DNA of 22,903 nucleotides from Parachlorella kessleri (Eukaryota; Chlorophyta; Trebouxiophyceae; Chlorellales; Chlorellaceae). Location: contig BBXU01001561.1 of NCBI GenBank assembly GCA_001598975.1, positions 1 to 22,903 on the forward strand, read 5' to 3'. Made by a program: the position numbers and the translations under genes. A model generated the notes under the pieces. The model was not told the origin of the DNA. It saw only the letters and a list, made by a program, of their open reading frames with translations, and ran no database searches. This document shows, piece by piece, positions 9,526-19,116 of this stretch (position 1 is the stretch's first letter; each line of letters begins with the position of its first letter).

Positions 9526-12133
9526 ATGATGACGCAGCTTCCAGTTCAGTTTGCCAGGGTGCCTCCCAAGGGGGAGCGCTTGGCGTACTGCTTGCACCGC
9601 CTTGCACAGGCCAACAAAACCATCTTATTCTGCCCAGGTAGTACGGCAATGGTTGCTCATAGGCTGTGGACCCCAAGTCCTAAAACTCCGACAGGTGGCA
9701 ATGGAGCAGCCCCAGCGCAACTGTAATTGTCAGTCTCAGCACAGGTCACTGCTGCTCTGCTTGCAGGACTGCTGAGTTCCATGCACGGGTGAGCTATCGG
9801 TGCAGAGGATCAAGGTGGTGGCTACATCTCTCAGAAACCGTCTGGACAGCAGGCCGCATTCGCCCCCTGCTCCCCAAGCTGACAATGGTAAACCGGCCCC
9901 TGCCCTTTGTGTGCTGCAGGCTGAAGGGAGAGTACCTTCGTGGTGTGGCACGGGAGCTGGGCTGCAACTATGCCGCCCTCGAGTACAGGGGGCAAGGGAT
10001 GTCACATGGCAATTACCTTGACCACTCCTTGCAGGACTGGTGAGCTGCTGCCAGTGTGGGGCATCGCCACGCTGGGCTGTGCATAAGACAGGCATGGGTG
10101 TATTGGCAAGAGGTTCAAGCATTGCCAGCTTGAGTGCTGTGGAGAGGCCGATCTGTGATTTGAGGGGAAGCTGGCGTTCAGGTTCCTGAATCTGCACTTG
10201 CGTATTATCTTGGAAATGTTGCAGGAAGGAGTTTGATTTAGGTTGCTTACCTTCGGTCTTTGAAGTAGCGCCCAGCTCCGACCTTGGACAAGCCGTTTGA
10301 AAGGTAGCCCACAAGGGTAGGTCACCCACCGGTTTGCTCTGCTGTGCTATGCTATGCAGTGGAGATGCTGCTGCAGGATAGATGACGTTCTCTTCATGGT
10401 AGATACTGCCACACCTGGCGCAGCTTACATCTTGGTTGGCAGCTCACTAGGGGCCTGGCTGGCCCTACATGCAGCCCTGGCAAGGCCACAGGCGGTACAG
10501 GTGGGTGGCGACGATGGTACCGCGGAGGAAGTAAGGCCCTTGTTGCAGGTGCTGGTTGTTTCGGGCTTCAACTTGTCACCCAGTCTAACTCCGGACACTG
10601 CCAAGTTGTTGGCACCTGTATCCTGGTCCCTTGCTGCCGCTACCCAGACCGGCCATGGTAGCTCCCAAAGGCTTTTTAATGAACAATTAGCGACATGAAT
10701 TGATGAGGGTGGCTCCCAGGAGCTCCTGCACCAAAGCGTGTGACTGTGGCTACATGGGTGCTTACTACTACCATTGTCACATGATGTGTACCAACTCAAG
10801 TTACTCCATTGGCTTCAGCAGGGGCTGCTCCTGGTGGCTCCCGCGGTGGACATCTCCCAGCACTGGGCACAGGTGGCCTCACCGGCCTCCGCAGCTGGCT
10901 GTGAGCAGTCTCAGGAGCCTGCGGGGGCTGCGGCATCTGCTAAGTGCGGAGCGGGAGGGCCGAGTGCAGCCCCAGACCCAGACCTTGTTCTGGTGCCTTC
11001 CAGCTATATGGAGGTAAGGCAGCGCCAGGGCTTGTTTTTGGGCATTGCATCACAAACATGGGTATCCATACGGCCCCCTCGCGGCTCACGGCCGTGTAGG
11101 AGTTAGTGCTGAGCCTGCCAGCATTAGTCTGGCTGGACGTAGGTGGCCCGCGTACTGGGGGGCAGCATTGGAGGACGCTGTACTGTACCAGTCAGCAAGG
11201 CTGCTGAGCATTGACAGCTTGACCTCCAGAGCAGCCGGAAGCAAAGCACGGCGGAAGTGCCGCACTGAATTCTAAAGATCAACCTTCTCCCATCGTGTGC
11301 TGGTTCTCTAGCGGTGGAAAGCAAGCGTCGTGCTGTTGCCGTGTTGTGCAGGGCGGCAGCATCGTGCTGCAGCGCAGCATGATCCAGCAAGCCACCCAGC
11401 GGCACCTGCTGTTGAGCGGTCCCGGCGCAGTCAAAGTGGCGGGGCTGCACTGTGCGGTACATATCCTGTACAGTGAGCGGGACGATGCTGTGCCACGGGA
11501 GATACCTGAGCGCCTGGCGCATGTGCTGGAGCTCTTGGGCAACTGTCCGCACCTATGCCTAGAGAATGTGCCGGTAAGGGAGCTTTGTGCATTACTGAGT
11601 TGGTACATGTGCATAGCTCCGGGAGGGGCACAGCAGCCTGTGTCAGCAGAGTCTGTTCAGCAGCTGCTGCCGTGCCCCCCACGTGTAGTTGACAGTCTTA
11701 TGCAAAACGTGCGACATGTGTCTGCTAGAGGGGAGTCTCTCTGTCTCTGGAGGGCTTGAAAGGCTCTTGAATGGAGGAGGGGCGGCAGCGGGTTAGGATC
11801 TTTGCAGGTAGTCCACCTGGCACTCCTGGCCCCAATTGTGCAACTACCTATTTGAAATCTTCACCCAACAGGGATGTGCTGGCGCTAGGTCCACAGCTGT
11901 GTGGCTCGGGCACTCTGTTTCAGATTACCCGGACTTTGGGATCCAGCCACAGCGGTGGGTCTTTAAGACTTAGGAGCAGTACCGCTACCAAGTGCTACAC
12001 ACTCCCCATGTGTGTGCAGGATGGAGACCACCGCTTGTCGCGAGAGGGGGACTTGGAGCGCATGAGAAGGGCACTGCAGGCTCTCTCAGCACATGGCAGC
12101 CCGGCACCTAACAACTATCCCAGACCAGACTAA
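9526..12133 (+). CDS. ABHD10-like alpha/beta hydrolase (acyl-protein thioesterase type)
   Basis: This matches the ABHD10 family, mitochondrial or organellar serine hydrolases that remove acyl groups from proteins. Exons are 9526-9637, 9767-9788, 9920-10039, 10377-10500, 10822-11013, 11352-11573 and 12020-12133. All seven join in phase to 301 codons plus stop, close to the usual family length of about 300. Motifs in order: RLAYCLHRLAQANKTILFCPG and LLSSMHG (oxyanion strand), YAALEYRGQGMS, the nucleophile elbow VGSSLGAW (Ser about 108), GLLLVAPAVDISQHW, LVPSSYME, HILYSERDDAVP (Asp about 234) and DGDHRLS (His about 268), so the catalytic triad is intact. The start is the first of two adjacent ATGs, with an in-frame TAG 40 nt upstream. 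The second exon is only 22 nt. There is no obvious targeting peptide, so an upstream exon is possible. Confidence 0.92.
10706..11036 (+). repeat. Source segment of an inverted duplication (ABHD10 exon 5 region)
   Basis: The end of intron 4, all of exon 5 (10822-11013) and the start of intron 5 match the minus strand of 20546-20872. Similarity is high along the exon and through about 110 bp of the preceding intron, and fades about 25 bp past the donor. The intact gene makes this the likely source copy. Confidence 0.85.
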
Positions 12134-12521
12134 AATAGCCTCCTTTCACCGCATGAACCCGGAGTTCTTTGAGCATGGGGACATATCAGTTGGCAGTTGG
12201 TTGCTCAACTCTGGTGGGGTGCTGACTTCTCCCAGTTAGTGTATAAACAGGTTAGCTTGGGTTGGAAGGGCCGCTACCCGCATACTACAGCATCGAATGC
12301 CATGTGGCGCAACCGCCCAAGCAGGTAACGTGAACAGGTAAGGTGAACAGCATGATGCCAGCGAGCAAGCTTGGATTTTGTGTATGGCTGCAATTGCTGC
12401 AAGGGGTCTTCACAGTTTAACTATTATGCCTGACCCCATGCATGCAGCAGCAGGGAAGCCAAGCATGTTGGGTGACACGTTTAGCTTGGGCTACCAAGCA
12501 AACTAGGCAGCTGGTATGCCT

Positions 12522-12579
12522 AGCAGTACGCTGCCAGTGGGTGCACTCAGCGTACTGCTGCGCTGTACACGTGTACAGC
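12522..12579. promoter_or_regulatory. Cluster of four GTAC cores in two inverted pairs
   Basis: AGCAGTACGCTG (12522-12533) and its exact reverse complement CAGCGTACTGCT (12548-12559) form a 12-bp inverted repeat with a 14-nt spacer. Three bases further is the perfect 18-bp palindrome GCTGTACACGTGTACAGC (12562-12579), which also has CACGTG at its centre. GTAC cores start at 12526, 12552, 12565 and 12573. GTAC is the core recognised by SBP-domain proteins, including the algal copper-response element. The cluster lies about 870-920 bp upstream of the SBP start, so a regulatory role is inferred. Confidence 0.5.
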
Positions 12580-12927
12580 CTCTGCAGACCAGGCTGGTGG
12601 CAGGCGAGCAGGGCTTCTCAATCCTGCAGGAAACATAGCCTAGCACTAACTCTGAATGGTTGAGAGTCATTGCGCAGCTCCAGCGGTGCATGCACGATGT
12701 GCTCACAGGGCGTGACCGTTTGTCACTCACCCAAAGATCAGGAGTGCCAAGAGCAGCAACAGGGGGGCTCTCCTGGACATCCTACGAGTATCCTGGGTAT
12801 AGCTGCTGGGGGTTGGCTACTGGTGTCCAGCACTGCTTCGGACAATTTGACCGAACAACGGTAGGCCTAGCCTCTAATGTACAGGGAGGGCAGGATATTC
12901 GAACCAGCTGGCATGAACCCAGAGCTC

Positions 12928-13011
12928 AGGCAAGACTCAGACTCGTTCTGCATCCAGCCCTGTCCGTCCAGCCAAGCTCTCACTCCCTGTGTGCACTACC
13001 TGCCACCCATG
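12928..13011 (+). repeat. Dispersed 84-bp repeat, copy 2
   Basis: Same length and orientation as copy 1 at 6124-6207, with about 92 percent identity by eye. This copy is intergenic. In both copies one frame reads through without a stop and gives nearly the same peptide (LHPALSVQ, ALPATH), but no gene context supports translation. Confidence 0.8.
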
Positions 13012-13445
13012 CTATTAAGCGTCTTAAGCGTCCCAAAGTTGGCGCTGGCGGGGAAGTGTCCCCTACACGTTTCCTTTTTGGGGCACGCAGATGCAGTACA
13101 GCACCATCACTGCCCAACATTTTCAGCGGGGAACAGAAACCTATAATCAGTTGGTATTGCTGGAAGTAGGTATGGATGCTGGTGTTTGTCATACAATCTT
13201 ATAGTACCAGGTCCGCGTCGACGGATCACTCAGCTCCCACCGAGTATGGTGGTGTGTTTCAAGTGATTCGGTCCCCTTTGTGCCTAGTCTGGACGGCAGC
13301 ATTTGGTACTGAAAAGGGAGAGCGACGGAAAGCGTTCCCTCACCCATCTGGGCTCTTGGCTTGGCTTGGAAAGCCAAGAAGACAAGTATGCCGAGGCTGA
13401 CAGCTGCAAACTAGTGCCAAGGCCGTCGGCACTTTGCAGCACGAA

Positions 13446-16400
13446 ATGAGTACAAAGTGCCAGGTGGTTGGCTGCCGGAGCCAGACGCCTAGAAAGATTT
13501 ACTACCAGCGGTGAGTGATCTCTAGGAACATCGGTCCGGTTAGTCGACGTTCACCGTCAGACGCTCGATTGGACTTGGGTCAACCACTGTCGTAGGTTTG
13601 CTACGTTTACGGGCCTGCACGTTTACGGGCCTCCGCAAAAATGAATATTTGTTTGCGAACAGGCCGTCTTCGCAAAATTGAAATTTTGCTAGTTTGGAGC
13701 TAGCTAGGCTGCTTTAGACAGCGAGAATATTGCTAGGTCCTGATAGCAGTGGTTAGCCCATGAATGAGGCGATACCGATTGTGCCGTCACTCACCCTGAA
13801 CATTGTCGGGTAGCTGACACGTATGTGTCGCCTTCTCTTCACGGTGCAGGCACAAAATATGTTTGCACCATGCCACCATTGAGGCGTTGGTGCTGGATGG
13901 GCAGTCTGTGCGGTGGTGCCAGCAGTGCGGCAGGTTGGTTTCCAAGCTGCACCTGTGTTCTGTGCTGAAGCTCAGCAGTCTGCGCGTGACTGGCCTGCTT
14001 GCTGCACTCCCAGCCTGAGCGTTTGCTGGGCTCTGACACAGGGCAGCAAACTCTGTGGCTGCTGCAGGTTCCAGCCGCTGGTGGACTTTGACGGCACACG
14101 CAAGACCTGCCGCACGGTGCTACGGAGGCACAACTTTCGCAGGAAAATGCGCAAAGCAGAAACTGACGGCACTAAGCCCCCGCCTCAGCGCTGCTCTCCC
14201 TCGACCAGCACCACAACAGAGCCCTCTAAGGACAGCACGCCCCCTCCTGCTGAGTGCCATGGCCAGCGTGCTTCGCCTGCTTTGCAGCTGCCACCGGCAG
14301 CCCTCCTGCCCTCATCTCCTCCTTCAAGGACACCTGGGCTTCCGTTCCTGCTGTAGCTGCCCCCACCGACCAGCCCAAGGCTGTGGTGCGGGCACTTGCT
14401 GTTGACCCCTGTCGCCGGCCACCGCTGCCTTTCAAGGCTAACCCAATGGTGGCAGGGCCCCTACTTGCATGCACAGCACTTGGCAGCCCTAGCAGCGCTG
14501 GCAGCAGCCAAAGACCAACTGCCACCCCACTATGCCAGGCGGCCAGCGTGCCAAGCGTCATGTGGGACGAGGCGGCGGCGCCTTACAGCAAGCCCAGCAG
14601 TAAGGATAGCGCCTTGCTGCGCCCTGGTTTGCTACCAGGAGAACCAAGAGTCACTGGGCCTGGAGCAGCGTGGCTGCCGCCACTGCCGCAACCCCTCCCA
14701 GCAGCTCAGCCAGCTGCGGCACCTGTAGCTGGTGGCGGGAAAGGGTCGTCGAGCCTGGACCAGTCAAGCCTCATTCCCAGCATGTGGCCCTCCTGGTGGG
14801 AGGATGCGGAGGCTGATGGAAGCTCCTGGGACCCTGAGACAGATGAGCTGCTTGGCAGCCTTGCTGAGCTGGAGGCTGACATGGACCTCCTGCCCAACCA
14901 GGTGCGCCCAACCCTAGCTAGCCCGAACTTTCAACAATGCGCGAGTCAGGATATGGCGAGTGCTCTTGCTTGCATGCCAGGTGAGGCATGCAGAGATGTG
15001 TCTGCACTTGCAAATTGGGCGCAGGCCTTGCCTTCGGAAGAGTTTTTGGGTTAAAGTGCTATCCACAGGGCGATTGGTGCAGCCAAGCTGCCATGGTGAG
15101 CGTGCCTTGTCAAACTATCCTGCCAGGGCACAGGAGCCACGGTAGTTGTGTAACATGCATTCCCTGGTGCGCTTACAGCTAGTCTCTGCTGATTTGCTCC
15201 TGCAACCGTCGGATGCCGCCTCCGCTGTTCCCAATAGACCTCAGGCCAGACGTAGTAGGCAAGCTGGCCCGGCGCACCCTGCTGCTCCCCCAGGTGCCTC
15301 CGGCAACCCGGGCTACTGGCTTGCAGGGATTGCACAATGATGCCAGCATCGGTGTGAGCTGCACGGCACCTGCCATAGCGACCAAGGCGCCGGCGCCCAG
15401 TTGGGGCGCAAGAGGGGCCAGCTGTGCGGCGCCTACAATACCGCAAGCGGGCTCGCTGTCGCCAGGCTCTCTGGGTGAGGACCACTTGGTGGCTGCCGTG
15501 CCACCAAGTGGTCCTGGTGTGGGCCCAGCAGCGGTGGGGGCAGTAGAAGCGCCAGCAGAAGCTACTCGGCCGACGGCAGCAGGGGTGGCAGTTGGGGGGT
15601 TTGTGGGGCCATCAACCAGCAGCCTGCCAGGTGGATGCAGCGTACCTTCCCGGAGGCTACAGGAGGAGCCTTGGCAAGTGCGGGGCTCCTTGCAGCCTGA
15701 GCTGCCTGCAAAGCATGCTGTGCCTGCTGGGCAAGCCGGAGCCGGCACACCCTCCACCCACATCCAGGTGTGTCCATCAAATATGGGCTTCGTCATCGAG
15801 TCTATGCTAACCCTCAAGCCTGGCCTCTTTCCCTATAAAGTCATCGCAGCAGCAATGTGCCGTTGGTGCGGATCCCTTGGCAATGGAGCAACAAACCCAA
15901 CTGGTGCGCGGGTGCGACTTGCCGTGCCTGACTGCCGCCCATCTACCACCTTGCTTACATGAAGTATTGCTTGCTCTGCCTGCTGTGGGTTTGGATGCTG
16001 TGTGGCAGCGGGGGCGAGGGCTGCCAAACTCTAGCTTTCCCTTCACACTCATGCTCCGTCGGCCATCGTAATCTTGAGTCTAATCTCTGTCTTTAAGCCC
16101 TCTGAGTCTAGTCCCCCACCTCACCCCACCCCACGCACCCACACCCACGCACACACCTTCCCCACCCCGCGCACTGCAGGACTCCATTGTCCGCCTAAGT
16201 GTCAAGATTTTCGACGTGAGCCCCGACCAGCTGCCAAAGCGTGTCCTGCAAGAAATTGTGAACTTAGTCTCTACAGACCCGGTAAGCTGGCTTGGTGATT
16301 ACCCTTGGGATACCATCCAGGTATCTCTGGTACGGACGGGGCTGAAAGTCTTGAAGTATTAACAAGAGCGTATTTCCATCTTTATGACCTGTAGGCGCCA

Positions 16401-19116
16401 TAGGTGGCAGAGTTACCAGTGTCTGGAGCACTGGAAGCTGCCAAGCCTATCTTGGCACCAGCGAAAGCCTCTGTTTGCAACCCAAGCTTGCGCTCAAGGC
16501 ACCCAGTTGCCTTTAGGAGGAGGGAGGGTCGCTTGGGCGTGCGTGCTGTGACTCTAGCAGCGTGCCGAACAGGTTCCCACTGTGTGGATCGGTACTTGTT
16601 ACGACGCTGCTATAGGAACAGTAGTGGATGATTTGGTTGACTGTGCAGATCTTTGTGGACTGCTTTGTGCGCCCCGGCTGCACCCACGTCACCGTGTCAG
16701 CTCTTCTGACTGCGGCAGAGAGGGAGCGGCTGGCGACCGAAGGCTGTGCCGTTGTGGCCCGCAGGCTGTTGCAGTGCGGCGGCTGGCTGGCAGACACCGG
16801 AGCCGAGGGGGAGCCATGGGCTGCCAACATGCTGGTAGGCACGCCTTGCAGTACCCAGTGACGGTACTGGCGGTACACATGGCACATGTATGCCCCTAGC
16901 AATGCAGCAGCGCTTGGGGCGGGCCTTGGGATTAGGTGATGGTTGCCCTGCCATTTACACCTCTGTAACAGCTGCTGCTACATGGTGCTGACCTCATCTG
17001 TTGCGACGGTTCAGCTGTAAAGAGCAAAGGTGTACAAGCCTTCCCAGGCGCCCAGCGAGGAAAAGAAACAGGCCGGGCCAAGCCAATCACTTGTTCAGGG
17101 TGACTAACGGCCGCGCAGGGTGACCAAATCCTGCAAATGCATCCTGCAACCACAGGCGCGCACTCCTTGGTGCTACGCAGGTACAGCTTGGCAGTCAGGT
17201 TGCTGTCGTGAGGCAAGGCCGGCTGGCAGCTGTGAGCCAATCCCCATTGCTGGCTCCAAAGTTGGTGGCTGCCAGGCCCCAGGTCATGCAAGCCCAGAAC
17301 ACTGGGCAGCAGGGTGAGGCTTCCGCGGCGGAGCCTGACCTGCACCAGGGAAGCGTCATGCTGTGGGGGTACAACCTGGGCGACGCCACCCGGCCGGGGC
17401 ACCATGACGCCATCATTTGCCGTCAAGCGGGTGGGTTGCAACGAGTCGTTGGCCTGGCAGGTTGCCGGCCTGTTTCCCTCTCAGCAGCCGTCTGCACACT
17501 GGGTGCTGTGAATGGCCAGGTGAAATGTGCAGCTGCCAACTGTTGCACATGTCGAGGCAGCCAGCCTTGTGCCCTCATCTGTCAACCGCACAGCCGTATA
17601 CAGCCACTTGTAAGCAAGCTGCCCTGTAACTTTATGTCTTGCTTGCAGGTCCCCAAATGGCAATTGAGCTGCCCTGTATCAGTATCTTGCTTGGAGGTCC
17701 CCAGCTGGCCAAAGCTGACTGTCCAAGTGGCCTGCACAGCCCTGACCAGTACATTCTTCCCTGCTTGCACATACTGCCCTGCAGGCCGTGTGCTAACCTT
17801 GGAAGTGCTGGCCCGTGGGCTAGGTGACCCAGGGGAGGTGCTGGGCCCTCCAGCTGAATCCCAGCCACCCGAATGGGTGCTGGTGCGGCCGCTGGGTGTA
17901 GCCGTGGGCCTCCTGGAGTTTGAAGTCCAGAGGGGCGGCTTGCTGAGCGAGGCGGTGGCCGTGGTGGCCGTGCCTGGCGAAGCGGCTGCGGAAGAGGCAC
18001 AGCAGGCGCAGCGCTGCCTGGCAGGTGGGGCGGTTGGAGCGTGGCCACGCGTGGGGACAGGGGAGGCGGGAGGGCAGGCAAGGCGCTGGGCTGGTGATTT
18101 AGAGCAGGGTTGGCACCCGGGAGCCTCAGCCGTGGGGCAGTAGTAGCACGGAACAAGCCGGTGCGGGTAAGGGAATCTGGTCGCTTGGAGGTATGAGCTG
18201 GCCAGCAAGCCTGCCGGAGCAGATTTGCTATGCTGTTACATGGAGGGAACCTGTGCCGACATGTCTTGGTTAAGCGAGCATAGTGGGCAAGCCGGAAGGC
18301 CGGTTTAATTAATAGCTGTCAGGCAATACCGCCTGCCACCGTAGACTCTCATCAACCGAACCTACCTTGCAGCAGCAAAATGCACTTGACATACCTCCCA
18401 CCGCGGCGTCCTCATGTAAACGAAGCCCATTGCATGACCTTCTCCGGCCCCTCAGTGCAGACATCAAGCCAGCATGGCATACCAAAACGCCTTGGGACTC
18501 GTCATATGCAGGCACACCTCGTGGCCCGGCTGTCCTCCAGCACCTCGGTGTATTTATCAAGCACCCAAACGACAGGGGCGTTGGCTCCCACCTTGATGCA
18601 GGCACACCTCATGGCGCGGCCTTCCTGCAGCACCTCGGCTTGACCCTACAACACCTACACCCTTCAAGGGCCTCCAGGGTCAGTAGCAGCGATGCTGGCT
18701 TCAAGCCTCCCCACCCATGTGCCATTGCGCTGGGAGAGAGCTTGCTTATCAACGCCCCCTTTGAAGGCTGGCCGGAACTCGGCAACCTGCTAAGAGTCGC
18801 CCTGGCCAGCTGGTGTCGGTACCGCGGGGTTGCAGTAGCATGCGGTACGGATACCTCACCGATGCAGGAGCCAGCACCTGATTCCAGGAGGGTTGCAGTA
18901 CTCCTGGCTGCACCCCAGCTGCCACGCCAGTCAGAGCCGCCATCGAATCTTGTGACCGGCAGCTGTGTCCAGGAAGGCAGTGGCAGCGGGAGGCCGTTGA
19001 AGGAAAGCAAGTGATGGCGACTTTGCTGGGGCCACAGGCAAGGGAGCCCCAGTCAGTGGCACTGAACCTCTTGAGAGCGGTGCGCGGCTCTGTCTTGCAA
19101 AGCCTTGCCGGCACTG
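13446..19116 (+). CDS. Large SBP-box transcription factor (SPL/CRR1 class), 3' end unresolved
   Basis: SBP-box proteins are nuclear DNA-binding regulators that recognise GTAC; the large class includes the copper regulators CRR1 and SPL7. Exons: 13446-13510, 13850-13933 and 14068 onward encode CQVVGC, RHKICLHH, WCQQCGRF and DFDGTRKTCR, then the basic LRRHNFRRKMRK. The next coding block runs to 14980, with a frame change (see findings). Then 15238-15767 (acceptor uncertain), 16180-16281 (SIVRLSVKIFDVSPDQLPKR), 16649-16834 (CFVRPGCTHVTVSALL), 17181-17430 (VQLGSQVAVVRQGRL, VMLWGYNLGD) and 17785-18024 (VAVGLLEFEVQRGGLLSEAV). These follow the order of conserved blocks downstream of SBP in large plant SPL proteins. 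After 18024 the best continuation is an acceptor at 18602 or 18512 (AFLQHLGLTLQHL), and a frame to about 19116 (VALNLLRAVRGSVLQSLAG). No ankyrin repeats or metallothionein-like tail were recognised. The ATG lies four codons before the first zinc Cys. Confidence 0.85.
15478..15515. repeat. Perfect 16-bp hairpin in SBP coding exon
   Basis: AGGACCACTTGGTGGC (15478-15493) is followed by loop TGCCGT and then the exact reverse complement (15500-15515). It lies inside the exon that ends at 15767. In frame it encodes parts of EDHLVAAVPPSGPG. Confidence 0.9.
17617..17716 (+). repeat. Tandem repeat, two units of about 50 bp, in an SBP intron
   Basis: Units at 17617-17666 and about 17667-17716 share the start AGCTGCCCTGTA and the core TCTTGCTTG followed by GAGGTCCCC or CAGGTCCCC. 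They lie in the intron 17431-17784. The first copy carries an acceptor-like CTTGCAG that the second has lost (CTTGGAG). Confidence 0.8.
18505..18650 (+). repeat. In-frame 90-bp tandem duplication containing a splice acceptor
   Basis: Bases around 18505-18555 recur 90 bp downstream at 18595-18645 with mostly substitutions. Each copy carries ATGCAG followed by GCACACCTC. Both AG sites leave the same phase for joining the exon that ends at 18024. The encoded peptides are GTPRGPAVLQHLG and GTPHGAAFLQHLG. Confidence 0.75.

Larger units (their letters stand above)
12134..13445. other. Intergenic region upstream of the SBP gene
   Basis: This 1.3-kb stretch lies between the hydrolase stop and the SBP start. 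It holds the hydrolase 3' UTR (no clear TGTAA seen), the GTAC cluster at 12522-12579, and copy 2 of the 84-bp dispersed repeat. The longest open frame (13176-13400, plus) shows no recognised domain. A 5' exon of the SBP gene could be hidden here, because a GCAG acceptor-like sequence ends at 13439 just before the SBP ATG. Confidence 0.6.

Noticed and set aside
15179..15817. Minus-strand open frame of 212 codons
   Set aside because: It lies opposite the SBP exon that ends at 15767 and joins in phase to a conserved exon on the plus strand. The minus frame shows no motif and is a GC-rich shadow.
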